From Rhodovulum sp. ES.010 (GTDB lineage: Bacteria > Pseudomonadota > Alphaproteobacteria > Rhodobacterales > Rhodobacteraceae): DNA of 64,000 nucleotides. Both the position numbers and the translations under genes were made by a program. How positions within the stretch are numbered: position 1 is the stretch's first letter; each line of letters starts with the position of its first letter. The stretch spans positions 1,064,001 to 1,128,000 of the forward strand of contig NZ_FSRS01000001.1 of assembly GCF_900142935.1 (NCBI RefSeq), read 5' to 3'. Below are positions 1-8,715 of the stretch, piece by piece. Under the pieces are notes generated by a model. It saw only the letters and a program-made list of their open reading frames with translations. It did not search any database and had not been told where the DNA came from.

Positions 1-445
1 GTCCACAGGAAGGGTCGACCGCCCATTCCCGCAGGTCCAGCCCGCGTGCCTCGGCTATCCGCCGCCAGGGGCCGGAATTCGCCTCGTGATCCTGGTTCGT
101 CACAACGATCGCCGCGCCGTCGGGAAGCCAGTCTCCGAAGGCGCGGGCCAAAACATAGGCGTTCGCGGTGGTGGACGGGCCGAAATGCACCTCGTCCCGC
201 GCCACGCCAAGGTGTCCGGCCAGACGCATGCGCGCCTCGTCCATCTCCTCGCCGGCCAGTTGCGAAGTGGCGAAGGCGCCGTAGGGTTGAACCTTGCGTT
301 CGTTGTAGAAGCGGTGCAGCCGCCAGATCACGTAGCGGCAGGTGTACGACCCGCCGGCATTCTCGCAGAACACCTTGTCCCGCAGGTCCTTGTGCCGGAA
401 GGCCGGAAACTGATTGCGGACAAATTCGGCATCGAACGCAACCAT
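1..445 (-). CDS. Class V aminotransferase / cysteine desulfurase-like protein, 3' part cut by window edge
   Basis: Reading leftward from an ATG at 445, the frame stays open to the window edge (148 codons seen). The N-terminus (MVAFDAEFVRNQFPAF, then an ENAGGSY stretch) and the later GPSTTANAYVLARAF and VTNQDHEANSGPW segments resemble the N-terminal half of PLP-dependent class V aminotransferases of the cysteine desulfurase-like group; the QDHEAN stretch lies where these proteins have their active-site His. The PLP lysine lies outside the window, so activity and substrate cannot be judged. It lies downstream of the BCCT transporter on the same strand, but a long hairpin separates them, so it is probably a separate transcription unit. 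Confidence 0.75.
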   Translation of the reverse strand, partial: MVAFDAEFVRNQFPAFRHKDLRDKVFCENAGGSYTCRYVIWRLHRFYNERKVQPYGAFATSQLAGEEMDEARMRLAGHLGVARDEVHFGPSTTANAYVLARAFGDWLPDGAAIVVTNQDHEANSGPWRRIAEARGLDLREWAVDPSCG

Positions 446-490
446 CTGGGCTCCGGCGGGCAATCTGCGAGTAGCGATCCCTCTTTAGAC

Positions 491-547
491 GGGGCGCGAT
501 CCGATTGCAAAGCCTTGAAAGGCAAGGCAATCGCGCTATCGCGCCCC
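491..547 (-). terminator. Long three-tier hairpin, probable terminator of the BCCT gene
   Basis: Arms GGGGCGCGAT (491-500) and ATCGCGCCCC (538-547) enclose a second pair GATTGC/GCAATC (503-508, 527-532) and an inner GCCT-TGAA-AGGC. It lies 20 bases past the BCCT stop codon on the transcribed strand. There is no clear U-run, so termination is inferred from position and structure. Confidence 0.55.
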
Positions 548-566
548 GCTTCGTGCCGCGCCGGGC

Positions 567-2207
567 TCAGCGCTCTTCTGACCGGAGCCCCATGTAGATC
601 GCCCAGCACATGAGCAGTAGCACGATGGTGAACGGCAGACCCGTCGAGATCACCATCGCCTGCAGAGCCGAAAGCCCGCCGCCAATCAGCAGCACGATGG
701 CCACCGCCCCCTCGAAGGTGCACCAGAACACCCGCTGCGGCACCGGCGCGTCGATCTTGCCGCCCGCGGTGATCGTATCGATGACCAGCGAGCCGGAGTC
801 CGACGAGGTCACGAAGAACACGATCACCAGCACGATCGCGATGACAGAGGTGATCGCGGCCAGCGGCAGCCCCTCGAGCATCGCGAAGAGCGACATCGGC
901 GGGTTGTAGGCGTCGATCACCTGCGCCTTGACCGTGCTTGCATCCGGGTTGCTCAGCACCTGCTCGATCGCGGTTCCGCCGAAGACCGCCATCCACAGCA
1001 CGCAGACGAGGCTCGGGATCAACAGCACGCAGATGATGAACTCGCGCACCGTGCGGCCGCGGCTGACGCGCGCGATAAACATGCCGACGAAGGGCGACCA
1101 CGAGATCCACCAGGCCCAGTAGAACGTCGTCCAGCCGTGCATGTAGCCGGTATCTTCACGCCCGAACGGGTTGGACAGCGCCGGCAAGTCCTTGCCATAG
1201 GCCACGAGGCCCGCGGCGAAGTCGGTGAAGATCACCAGCGTCGGACCGACCAGGAGCACGAACAGCAGCAACAGCGCGGCCACGGTCATGTTGATCTCCG
1301 ACAGCACCTTGACGCCGCCATCAAGGCCGCGCAGGACCGAAACCAGCGCCACCGCAGTGATCGCGGTGATCAGGATGACCTGCACGGTAACGTTTTCGGG
1401 AATCCCGAAGACGTGGCTCAGACCGGCATTCGCCTGCTGCGCCCCGAAGCCCAGCGAGGTGGCCAGGCCGAACAGCGTGGCGAAAACCGCGATCGTGTCG
1501 ATGATGTGGCCCCACCAGCCCCAGACACGCTCGCCCAGGATCGGATAGAAGGCCGAACGGATCGTCAGCGGCAGACCTTTGTTATAGGTGAAGAGCGCCA
1601 GCGCCAGAGCCACCACCGCGTAGATCGCCCAAGGATGCAGTCCCCAGTGATAGATGGTGGCCGCCAGGCCCATTTCGCGCGCGGCCGCGACGTTTTCGGC
1701 GATCAGTTGCCCGTCCTCGTTAAAGGGCGAGGGCACGCCCAGCGGTGCCGAAACCGCCATGTGGTAGACCGGTTCAAGCACGCCGAAGAACATCAGCCCG
1801 ATGCCCATGCCGGCCGCGAACAGCATCGCGAACCAGCCTGCGTAACTGTAGTCGGGCCGGGCGTCGCGCCCACCGAGCCGGACGCCGCCCACTGGCAGCA
1901 CGATCAGCGCGAGGCAAAACAGCACGAACAGGTTCGCCGCGCCCATGAAGAACCAGTCGAAGGTCGACGTCAGGAACGGCCTCAGCCAGCCGAAGATGTC
2001 GGCCGCCTGGCCGGGCAGCGCCAGCGCGTAGAACACAAAGGCGACGATGGTCAGCCCCGAGATCATGAAGACGGGGTTGTGGATGTCGAATCCGAAGGGG
2101 CCGAGGCTCCCTTCGATATTGTCCTGACCGATCTCGTAATCGGTCTCGATGAGGTCCGCGGGCCCTTCGGGCGCGGGGATCCCCGGTTGGGTGGTTTCGT
2201 CTGTCAT
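567..2207 (-). CDS. BCCT-family betaine/choline-type transporter
   Basis: A 546-residue secondary transporter of the betaine/carnitine/choline family, expected in the inner membrane with twelve helices. The family hallmarks are present: GMGIGLMFFG at residues 133-142, a HWGLHPWAIY helix, and the WWISWSPFVGMFIARVSRGRT signature around residue 370. The G-M-G-I-G-L pattern is typical of sodium-coupled glycine-betaine carriers rather than carnitine antiporters, but the substrate cannot be fixed from sequence. The 40-residue hydrophilic N-terminus is normal for the family. A universal-stress-type gene lies 48 bases upstream on the same strand, so the two are probably cotranscribed and may belong to an osmotic-stress response. 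Confidence 0.93.
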   Translation of the reverse strand: MTDETTQPGIPAPEGPADLIETDYEIGQDNIEGSLGPFGFDIHNPVFMISGLTIVAFVFYALALPGQAADIFGWLRPFLTSTFDWFFMGAANLFVLFCLALIVLPVGGVRLGGRDARPDYSYAGWFAMLFAAGMGIGLMFFGVLEPVYHMAVSAPLGVPSPFNEDGQLIAENVAAAREMGLAATIYHWGLHPWAIYAVVALALALFTYNKGLPLTIRSAFYPILGERVWGWWGHIIDTIAVFATLFGLATSLGFGAQQANAGLSHVFGIPENVTVQVILITAITAVALVSVLRGLDGGVKVLSEINMTVAALLLLFVLLVGPTLVIFTDFAAGLVAYGKDLPALSNPFGREDTGYMHGWTTFYWAWWISWSPFVGMFIARVSRGRTVREFIICVLLIPSLVCVLWMAVFGGTAIEQVLSNPDASTVKAQVIDAYNPPMSLFAMLEGLPLAAITSVIAIVLVIVFFVTSSDSGSLVIDTITAGGKIDAPVPQRVFWCTFEGAVAIVLLIGGGLSALQAMVISTGLPFTIVLLLMCWAIYMGLRSEER

Positions 2208-2255
2208 TGGTCTTGGTCCCTCCGCTTGCGCCCGGGACGGGCCCGGGCCGGGCGA

Positions 2256-2681
2256 TCAGTCCTCGTGCTCGCGCACCAGCATGATCGAGGAGTGGGTGTG
2301 AAGCGCGAGCTTGCCGCCGTGGGACGGCCAGAGATAGTCGCCTAGGTTCGGCATGTGTGAGCCCATCACCACGAGATCGGCCTCGAGTTCCTGCCGCGCC
2401 TCGCGCAGTGCATGGTCGAGGTCGACCGCAGGGTCGTGGCTGACCACGCTCTTGGAGCGCGCGTCATGCCCGTATTTCTGCCCCTGTTCCGCCGCGAAAT
2501 CCGCGAGCTTGCGGGCGAACTCCTCGGGACTGTGCGCCACCTTCGATGGCTGCGGCGTCGTTACGGCGACATAGGTCGCCGGGATGTCATAATGGCGCGC
2601 GAGGTCCGCCGTGACCTCGAGCGCCCGTGAAAGTCGGTCGACATGGCACAGGTCGACCGGAGCCAGGATGTGTTTGAACAC
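2256..2681 (-). CDS. Universal stress protein (UspA domain)
   Basis: A 141-residue single-domain Usp protein. I chose the GTG at 2681 because AGGGGAG lies about six bases upstream and the product then begins at the canonical first strand, MFKHILAPVDL. The C-terminal part has VVMGSH and ends SSIMLVREHED as in the family, but the usual G-x2-G-x9-G(S/T) nucleotide loop is not matched, so ATP binding is doubtful. It sits immediately upstream of the BCCT transporter gene; transporter-linked Usp proteins are often thought to modulate osmolyte uptake, which is the most economical guess here. Confidence 0.85.
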   Translation of the reverse strand: MFKHILAPVDLCHVDRLSRALEVTADLARHYDIPATYVAVTTPQPSKVAHSPEEFARKLADFAAEQGQKYGHDARSKSVVSHDPAVDLDHALREARQELEADLVVMGSHMPNLGDYLWPSHGGKLALHTHSSIMLVREHED

Positions 2682-2945
2682 GTCGCTCTCCCCTGTTGGG
2701 GCGCCCGGTTCGCGACGACGACGCGCCGCCACCGCCCGTTCCGGACGCGCGTACTGGTTCTTGCGGGGAATTCTCAGAAAGTGTTCGCGCCGTTCCCCCA
2801 TGGCGAGCGTATCGGGGAATGCCCCGCCGCACAACCGCGCAACCCCGCGGCCGCCCATGTGGCCCGGTTCGCGAACGCACACGTGTTGACGGTCGACAAT
2901 GATCTGCACGCGTCGATGCCGCAAAATCCCCGCCTCCGACATGGA

Positions 2946-3407
2946 ATGGAGCTAGGGAGAGAGATCATACGGACCCATCTGACCCTGGCGGGGCTTTGCC
3001 TGTGCCTCGCCCCCGCCGTCGCCCCGGCCCAATCGTCCGACATGGCGGCGCGGGCCGCCGCGATCGAGGCCGGAAAGCAGGAATACATGCTGGCCTGCGC
3101 CGGATGCCACGAAGACAGCGGCAAGTGGGATGGCCCGATCGCCGCGATGCTGGAGATCGAGACGCCCGACCTGACCCGGATCAGCGAACGGATGGGCGGC
3201 ACCTTCCCGGTCGGCAACACGCTCCTGCTGATCGACGGGCGCGAGACCTTGCGCGCCCATGGCGGCGAAATGCCGGTCTGGGGCGACAGGTTCCTGGCGG
3301 CAGCGCAGGACCGGGCCGGGCCGGATGCGACAGCCGTCGATGCGGAACTGGCCGGTCTCGGCCGGACCCTCGCATTGGTCTACTACCTGGAATCGATCCA
3401 GCGGTGA
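2946..3407 (+). CDS. Periplasmic c-type cytochrome-like protein
   Basis: About 153 residues with an N-terminal signal peptide (hydrophobic LAGLCLCLAPAVAPAQ) and a single CAGCH heme-c motif in the mature part, preceded by EAGKQEYMLACAGCH. A Met in GGEMPVWGDRF could be the distal heme ligand. This fits a small monoheme class I cytochrome exported to the periplasm. The start is uncertain. The in-frame ATG at 2946 has no Shine-Dalgarno, whereas AGGGAGAG at 2955-2962 lies within the frame and points to ATC/ATA codons just downstream. No oxidase or dehydrogenase partner lies next to it. Confidence 0.75.
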   Translation: MELGREIIRTHLTLAGLCLCLAPAVAPAQSSDMAARAAAIEAGKQEYMLACAGCHEDSGKWDGPIAAMLEIETPDLTRISERMGGTFPVGNTLLLIDGRETLRAHGGEMPVWGDRFLAAAQDRAGPDATAVDAELAGLGRTLALVYYLESIQR

Positions 3408-3453
3408 CGGGACGCCGACGGTGCCATGCGGCCCCGCCGAGCCGCGTGCGAGG

Positions 3454-4446
3454 TCAGGCGTTCACGTCCACCACGACCCGCCCCTGCACCTGCCCCTTCA
3501 GGATCGCGGCCCCGAGATCAGGCAGATCGACCAGCGTCGCCGGGCGGATCATCGCTTCGAGCTTCTCGATCGGAAGGTCGCGCGTGAGGCGGTCCCAGGC
3601 GCGCACGCGATCCTCGTAGGGACGCAGCACGCTGTCGATCCCCAGCAGGTTGACGCCCCGCAGGATGAAGGGCGTGATCAGCGCGCCCTCGATAACGGCC
3701 CCGCCGGCGAGACCCACCGCGGCCACGGAGCTGCGATACTTCATCTGCTTTAGGACGCGCCCCAGCATCGCGCCCGCCACCGCGTCGACGCAGCCCGCCC
3801 AGACCTCGCTTTCAAGGGGCTTCTTCGTGACCTCGGTCAGCTCGTCCCGGGGCACGATCCGCGACGCGCCGAGCTCGCGCAGGTAGGGCTCGGTCTCGGG
3901 CCGGCCGGTTACTGCGGCGACCTCGTAGCCGAGTTTGTCCAGCACCGCGACGGCCACGGAGCCGACGCCGCCCGCGGCGCCGGTCACCAGCACCCCGCCC
4001 TGCCCCGGCGCCAGTCCGTGATCCTCTAGATCCATGATCGCCAGCATCGCGGTGAACCCGGCCGTGCCGACCGCCATAGCCTGGCGCGTGGTCAGCCCCT
4101 CGGGCAGCGGGACCAGCCAGTCGGCGGCGACCCGTGCCTTCTGGGCATAGCCACCCCAGCGCGCCTCGCCCACGCGCCACCCGGTCAGGATAACCTTGTC
4201 GCCAGGCTTGTAACGCACGTCGGCGCTTTCCTCGACCGTGCCGGCGAAATCGATCCCCGGAACATGGGGGTAACTCTTCACCAGCCCGCCGCCCGGTCCG
4301 ATGCAGAGCCCGTCCTTGTAGTTCAGGGTCGAGTACTCGACCCCGACCGTCACCTCTCCCTGCGGCAAGCGGCCCTCGTCGACCTCCTGCACGCCCGCAT
4401 GGGTCTTTCCGTCTTCGTCCTTTTCGACAACCAGCGCGTTGAACAT
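3454..4446 (-). CDS. acuI: Acryloyl-CoA reductase AcuI (MDR family)
   Basis: A 330-residue zinc-independent medium-chain dehydrogenase/reductase of the YhdH/AcuI group, which reduces acryloyl-CoA to propionyl-CoA with NADPH. In marine Rhodobacteraceae this serves DMSP/acrylate breakdown and detoxification. The ATG at 4446 follows a GAGGGAGCGAG ribosome site. The family N-terminus (MFNALVVEKD), the YSTLNYKDGL substrate-site segment, VPGIDFAGTV, and the nucleotide-binding VTGAAGGVGSVAVAVL with a following AAVTGRPET (NADPH phosphate contact region) are all present. Length equals that of known AcuI. No dddP/dmdA-type gene lies in the window, so the DMSP link is inferred from the family only. Confidence 0.88.
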   Translation of the reverse strand: MFNALVVEKDEDGKTHAGVQEVDEGRLPQGEVTVGVEYSTLNYKDGLCIGPGGGLVKSYPHVPGIDFAGTVEESADVRYKPGDKVILTGWRVGEARWGGYAQKARVAADWLVPLPEGLTTRQAMAVGTAGFTAMLAIMDLEDHGLAPGQGGVLVTGAAGGVGSVAVAVLDKLGYEVAAVTGRPETEPYLRELGASRIVPRDELTEVTKKPLESEVWAGCVDAVAGAMLGRVLKQMKYRSSVAAVGLAGGAVIEGALITPFILRGVNLLGIDSVLRPYEDRVRAWDRLTRDLPIEKLEAMIRPATLVDLPDLGAAILKGQVQGRVVVDVNA

Positions 4447-4463
4447 CTTCTCGCTCCCTCGCA

Positions 4464-4985
4464 TCACCCGACGAGGTCGGGCATCATCAACAGATCGGTG
4501 GGCCCCGGATCGGTCCCGGCTGCGGTCAGCATCGCGTGGACCTGGCCGCGGTGATGGGTCTGGTGGTTGAACATGTGCACGACGCACAGCGCGCGCGGCA
4601 TGTTCAGTTCGCGCCCCGTAGACGAGGACCGCCAGCTTAGATCGCCCCGCAGGTCAGCCCCCGAAAGCCCCTGCACCCAGCGGCTGATCCGTGCGTCGGT
4701 GATCTGGCGTTTCGACCGGAGATCGGCCCAGTCGGCAACAAACCCCGAACTGTCGCCAAGCACCACGTTCGGCGCCTCCCAGCCATCGAGCCGCGACATC
4801 CACATGTGATCGGCCCAGAGCAGATGCGCGAGCGTGCCGTGGATCGAGCCCCAGAACGCGCCACGATCGGCGGTGCGCGCCTCCAAGGGCAAGGCCCCCG
4901 CCGCCTCGATCGCCGCGCGGTTCTGCCAGCGATTGTAGCGCGCCATTACCCGGCACCACTCGGCCGTCACCAGAGAGTCGCCCAT
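4464..4985 (-). CDS. DinB-family four-helix protein
   Basis: A 173-residue protein of the DinB/YfiT-like putative metalloenzyme superfamily. The ATG at 4985 is preceded by GGAGG at eight bases. The three-His metal set appears as H in the GSIHGTLAHLLWADHMW segment and in VVHMFNHQTHHRGQVHAML near the C-terminus; HQTHHRGQ is the family hallmark. Members are often thiol-dependent transferases or damage-inducible proteins of unknown reaction. It lies 17 bases upstream of acuI on the same strand, so the two may be cotranscribed, but no shared function is evident. Confidence 0.85.
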   Translation of the reverse strand: MGDSLVTAEWCRVMARYNRWQNRAAIEAAGALPLEARTADRGAFWGSIHGTLAHLLWADHMWMSRLDGWEAPNVVLGDSSGFVADWADLRSKRQITDARISRWVQGLSGADLRGDLSWRSSSTGRELNMPRALCVVHMFNHQTHHRGQVHAMLTAAGTDPGPTDLLMMPDLVG

Positions 4986-5122
4986 GGCCGTCCTCCACCG
5001 TTTGCCGCCGTTGTGACAGACCCGTGCGCCGGTTGCGAGTCCCGCCCGCATTTCCCTTGAGCGGGCGCCGGCGCATCGCTAGCGTTGAGCGAGAAACTCC
5101 CACCCGAGGACCCTTGACTGAC

Positions 5123-6163
5123 ATGACCCTGCGCTTCGCTCTGTTCGGAACCGCTACCCTCTTCGCCGGCGCCGCCTGGGCCGCCGATCCTGATCTGCTT
5201 GTCTTCGACTATTCCGGCTTCGAGGATCCGGCGTTCCACAGCGAATATGCCGCCAAGCACGGACAGCCGCCGAGCTTCACTTTCTTCGGTGACGAGGAAG
5301 AAGCCTTTCAGAAACTCCGCTCGGGCTTCAAGGCCGATGTCAGCCATGTTTGCGCGGGCTCGGTGACGAAATGGGTCGAGTCGGGTATCGTCGAGTCTTG
5401 GGACATCAGCCGGATCGACGCGTGGGGCGACCTGAACGCCGACCTCAAGGGCACCGACGTCGCCGAGACCGGCGAAGAGGTCTATTTTGTTCCCTCCGAT
5501 TTCGGCTCGACGGCGATCGCCTACAACACCGAGGAAGTGCCGGAGGCGGATGTCTCCACCCTCGACGTGTTCACGAACGCCGATTACGCTGGCCGCGTGA
5601 CGCTTCCCGACAATGTCGACGATGCCTATGCGCTGGCCTATCTCGCCACCGGCACGACCGACTGGTCGGACGTGACCGACGACCAGTTCCAGGCCGCGTC
5701 CGACTGGCTGCGCGAGGTGCACCCCAACCTGCGCACCTACTGGGTCGACCCGGCGGAACTGGCGCAGCTTCTGGCCACCGGCGAGGTGCTAATCGCCTGG
5801 GCCTGGAACGAGACCCTGCCGACCATGACCGAGGAAGGCTTTCCCATCGGCTTCCAGCGCGAACCCGAGGAGGGCTCGTCGCTCTGGCTGTGCGGCTACG
5901 TGAACCTCAAGGACGGCGAAGGGGCCGAGGACAAGGCCTACGATTTCATGAACGCGCTGCTGCACCCCTCCTCGACCATGCCGCTGCTAGAGGCCGGCTA
6001 CGGCCATGCCAACGCCGCCGCGATGGCGGAGTTGGGCGACGAGGCGCTGACCGAGGTGGGTCTGGGCCCGATCGACGCGCCGGTGCTGGCGCAGTTGCCG
6101 ATGCCCGGCGCGTTGCGCGAGCGCCAGTCCGCCGAGTTCGAGAAAATCAAGGCCGGCTTCTGA
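5123..6163 (+). CDS. Polyamine-type extracellular solute-binding protein
   Basis: A 346-residue periplasmic binding protein with a signal peptide (ALFGTATLFAGAAWA) and the PotD-like type II fold: LLVFDYSGFEDP first strand, a YFVPSDFGSTAIAYNTE segment as in spermidine/putrescine receptors, and YWVDPAELAQLLATGEVLIAWAWN. Start ATG at 5123 gives a clean signal sequence, with GAGGA somewhat far upstream. No ABC permease or ATPase gene is adjacent, so it is an orphan receptor here and either feeds a transporter elsewhere or lost its partners. The ligand is unknown; polyamine or a similar cation is likely from the family. Confidence 0.88.
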   Translation: MTLRFALFGTATLFAGAAWAADPDLLVFDYSGFEDPAFHSEYAAKHGQPPSFTFFGDEEEAFQKLRSGFKADVSHVCAGSVTKWVESGIVESWDISRIDAWGDLNADLKGTDVAETGEEVYFVPSDFGSTAIAYNTEEVPEADVSTLDVFTNADYAGRVTLPDNVDDAYALAYLATGTTDWSDVTDDQFQAASDWLREVHPNLRTYWVDPAELAQLLATGEVLIAWAWNETLPTMTEEGFPIGFQREPEEGSSLWLCGYVNLKDGEGAEDKAYDFMNALLHPSSTMPLLEAGYGHANAAAMAELGDEALTEVGLGPIDAPVLAQLPMPGALRERQSAEFEKIKAGF

Positions 6164-6174
6164 TCGCACGTCCC

Positions 6175-6195
6175 GCCGCCCCACGTTGGGGCGGC
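6175..6195 (+). terminator. Perfect 9-bp hairpin after the solute-binding protein gene
   Basis: GCCGCCCCA and TGGGGCGGC are exact complements around a CGT loop, 12 bases after the stop codon. No U-run follows. The remaining bases up to the next gene at 6442 hold no recognisable feature. Confidence 0.6.
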
Positions 6196-6441
6196 GCACG
6201 TTCCGGGACGCGCAGACGCCGATTGCGGCCGTAATGTCACGTCGGGGTCCTTTTTTCTCACCGCCCACGACAACATGTTCCCTGCGGCCATACGCTGCGG
6301 CGAAAAAGCGATTGGCCGCGCGAGCGAGGCAGAGAACAGACGATTTTCTCGGGGATTCGCGTTAGGATGAGTCGCGCGCTGCGGTATTGCGCCGCGCGTC
6401 GCCACGCCACAGGTTCGGCCCGACAACGAGAGGTGACCGAC

Positions 6442-7404
6442 ATGAACAGATTTTTTCCCCCTATGGCCGTCTGCCTGGCGCTTCTTGCCGGGCCCGCCGT
6501 GGCGCAGGAGGCCACTTTCGGCCCGCTGATCGACGCCCCGGCGCTTGCCGAGGCGCAGGAGAGCCTCGATCCGCTGATCCTCGACATCCGCCCTGGCAAG
6601 GTCGAGGACACGGAGGAAACCCATTTCGAGGCCGGCCATATCCCGGGCGCGGTGCATGCACCCTACAACCTGTTTCGCGGCCCCAAGGAGAACCCCGGCC
6701 AGCTCGTGACCGAGGACCAGATCACCGAGGTTCTGCGCTCGGTCGGCGTGACGCTCGACCGGCCCACCGTGATCGTCCACCAGGGCCGTGACCAGACCGA
6801 TTTCGGCTCGGCCGCGCGGGTTTACTGGACGCTGAAATCCAGCGGGGTGAGCCCGCTTGCCATCCTCAACGGCGGCATGAACGCCTGGGAAGCGGCGGAA
6901 TTGCCCGTTGAGACTGGCCCGGTGACGCCCGAGCCCAGCGACGTGACGGTCAGCTTCTCCGACGAATGGATGGCCACCACCGCCGACGTCGAGGCCATCG
7001 TCGCGGGCGACCAGTCCGGCGCGTTGCTCGACGCGCGGCCGCAGGCCTTCTGGGAGGGTAACGCGAAGCACGGCGCGGCAGCGCGCCCGGGCACGCTGCC
7101 GCAATCGCGCTACTTCACCCACTCGGGTTGGTTCGGGTCTGACCGGCCGGCCTTCATCGAGCCCGGCCTCGTCGAGCGGCTGACGGCCGAAAACGGCTTC
7201 GAAAAAGGCGACGAGCTGGTGTCGTTCTGCAATACCGGCCACTGGGCAGCCACCAACTGGTTCGCGTTGAGCGAACTGGCCGGTATCGACGGGGTGCGGC
7301 TTTACCCCGAATCCATGGTCGGCTGGTCGACCGCCGGCAACGAGATGGCCAACGTGCCGGGACCGCTGCGCAACCTCTGGAACCGGGTCACGGGCAAGTA
7401 CTGA
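6442..7404 (+). CDS. Periplasmic two-domain rhodanese (thiosulfate sulfurtransferase-like)
   Basis: A 320-residue exported sulfurtransferase. It has a signal peptide ending near AVAQ, an N-terminal rhodanese domain without catalytic cysteine (LILDIRPGKVED, HIPGAVHAPYNLF, ILNGGMNAWEAA), and a C-terminal domain carrying the active-site loop FCNTGHWA where the Cys would form the persulfide. It starts a tight operon with a YeeE/YedE-type sulfur transporter 18 bases downstream. The pair suggests periplasmic sulfane-sulfur transfer followed by import. The sulfur donor is not determinable from sequence. Confidence 0.88.
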   Translation: MNRFFPPMAVCLALLAGPAVAQEATFGPLIDAPALAEAQESLDPLILDIRPGKVEDTEETHFEAGHIPGAVHAPYNLFRGPKENPGQLVTEDQITEVLRSVGVTLDRPTVIVHQGRDQTDFGSAARVYWTLKSSGVSPLAILNGGMNAWEAAELPVETGPVTPEPSDVTVSFSDEWMATTADVEAIVAGDQSGALLDARPQAFWEGNAKHGAAARPGTLPQSRYFTHSGWFGSDRPAFIEPGLVERLTAENGFEKGDELVSFCNTGHWAATNWFALSELAGIDGVRLYPESMVGWSTAGNEMANVPGPLRNLWNRVTGKY

Positions 7405-7422
7405 GCAAGCATCGAGGAGGAC

Positions 7423-8547
7423 ATGACCGACACAACCCTGGAGGCGCGATCCGCGCCGCGCCTGAGGGGCCGCGCATTGGCGGTCCTGGCAGCCCTCGTC
7501 GCCGCGCTCGCCGTCGCCGCGCTGGCCGGTCCGCGCTATGGGGCACTGTTGCTGATCGGGCTCGGCTTCGGCATCGCGCTGGAGGGGCTGCGTTTCGGCT
7601 TTACCGGGCCGTGGCGCCGTTTGATCCTGTTCCGTGACGCCACGGGGATCGTCGCGCAGATGATCTGCATCGGGCTGGTGGCCCTGATCGCCTTCCCGCT
7701 GCTCGCCGCCAATCCGACCGAGCTCATCGGCGCGCATGCGCCGGTTGGCTACGCGATGATCGGCGGCGCCTTCATATTCGGGATGTGCATGCAGATCGTG
7801 CTGGGCTGCGGCTCGGGAACGCTGGTGAATGCGGGTTCTGGCAACGTGGTCAGCGCCGTGGCGCTACCGTTCTTCTGCATCGGCAGCTTCGCCGGCGCCT
7901 ATCACCTGACCTGGTGGACCGACCTGGGCAGCCTGCCGATCGCCGTGCTCTCGGGCGTCGAAGGGCTGGCGCTGACGCTGGTGGCGCTGGCCGCCGTCGC
8001 CGGCATCGCGCTGGCCGTTGCCGAACCGGGCAAGCGGATGCTGCCCGGCCGGCTCTGGGCGGCCGCGCTGGTAGTCGCGGGTCTCGCCATCGTGCACCTC
8101 ACCGTCGCGGGCCAGCCCTGGGGCGTGGTCTACGGGCTTGGCCTGTGGGTCGCCAAGGGGACGACAGCGCTGGGCGCAGATCTCTCAGCATCGCCCTTCT
8201 GGTCGGCGCCCGGCAATGTCGAACGGCTGGAACAGAGCCTGCTGACCGATGTCACCTCGCTGACCGATATCGGCCTGATCGCCGGCGCGGCGCTCGCCGC
8301 CTGGTGGCGCGACGGGCTGACCGCGAAGGTCAAGGGCCACCCTGTCCACGCCTGGATAGCGGTGATCGTCGCGGGGTTCCTGCTGGGCTATTCCTCGCGG
8401 CTGGCCTTCGGCTGCAATATCGGCGCGTTCTTCAGCGGCGTCTCGACCGGAAGCCTCCATGGCTGGGCCTGGTTCGCGGCCGCGTTCACCGGATCGTGGT
8501 ACGGCATCAAGCTCAGACCCCTGCTCGGTCTGGAGGCGCAGCGATGA
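7423..8547 (+). CDS. YeeE/YedE-family sulfur (thiosulfate-type) transporter
   Basis: A 374-residue polytopic inner-membrane protein, ATG preceded by GAGGAGG. Two cysteine-bearing repeats, IVLGCGSGTLVNAGSGN and RLAFGCNIGAFFSGVSTG, are the paired half-channel motifs of the YeeE/TsuA family, which passes thiosulfate or related sulfur compounds through conserved cysteines. Three to four hydrophobic segments surround each repeat. It lies between a periplasmic rhodanese and a 56-residue membrane peptide whose start codon overlaps this gene's stop (ATGA), so all three are translated together. Transport of sulfane sulfur is inferred from the family and context. Confidence 0.9.
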   Translation: MTDTTLEARSAPRLRGRALAVLAALVAALAVAALAGPRYGALLLIGLGFGIALEGLRFGFTGPWRRLILFRDATGIVAQMICIGLVALIAFPLLAANPTELIGAHAPVGYAMIGGAFIFGMCMQIVLGCGSGTLVNAGSGNVVSAVALPFFCIGSFAGAYHLTWWTDLGSLPIAVLSGVEGLALTLVALAAVAGIALAVAEPGKRMLPGRLWAAALVVAGLAIVHLTVAGQPWGVVYGLGLWVAKGTTALGADLSASPFWSAPGNVERLEQSLLTDVTSLTDIGLIAGAALAAWWRDGLTAKVKGHPVHAWIAVIVAGFLLGYSSRLAFGCNIGAFFSGVSTGSLHGWAWFAAAFTGSWYGIKLRPLLGLEAQR

Positions 8548-8714
8548 CCCGGCTGCCCGTTGTCGCGGTCCTGTTGCTCGCGGTGGCCGGAGTGCTGGTC
8601 TTCGACCTCGCCACCTCGGCCCCGCTCGACCCGTTCTCGGCCCCGCCGCTGATGGCGCTGGGCTCGGGCCAGGCCACCAGCGGGGCGCATTGCGCCTCGC
8701 TGCCGACGAACTGA
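8544..8714 (+). CDS. Small hypothetical membrane/exported protein
   Basis: A 56-residue peptide, MTRLPVVAVLLLAVAGVLVF then a short polar tail ending in a Cys (GAHCASLPTN). Its ATG overlaps the stop of the upstream YeeE gene in an ATGA junction, typical of translational coupling, and the frame ends one base before the stop of the opposing gene. It has one N-terminal hydrophobic segment that could be an anchor or signal peptide. I recognise no family. The single Cys near the C-terminus, in an operon for sulfur handling, is suggestive only. Confidence 0.55.
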   Translation: MTRLPVVAVLLLAVAGVLVFDLATSAPLDPFSAPPLMALGSGQATSGAHCASLPTN

Positions 8715-8715
8715 C

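Noticed and set aside
1137..2345. A 402-codon plus-strand frame opposite the BCCT gene
   Set aside because: It is Gln/Arg/Asp/His-rich antisense of a membrane protein with family signatures.
5998..7737. A 579-codon minus-strand frame across the rhodanese gene
   Set aside because: It crosses the intergenic gap and two confidently assigned plus-strand genes, and its composition is Arg/Gly/His-rich without domains.
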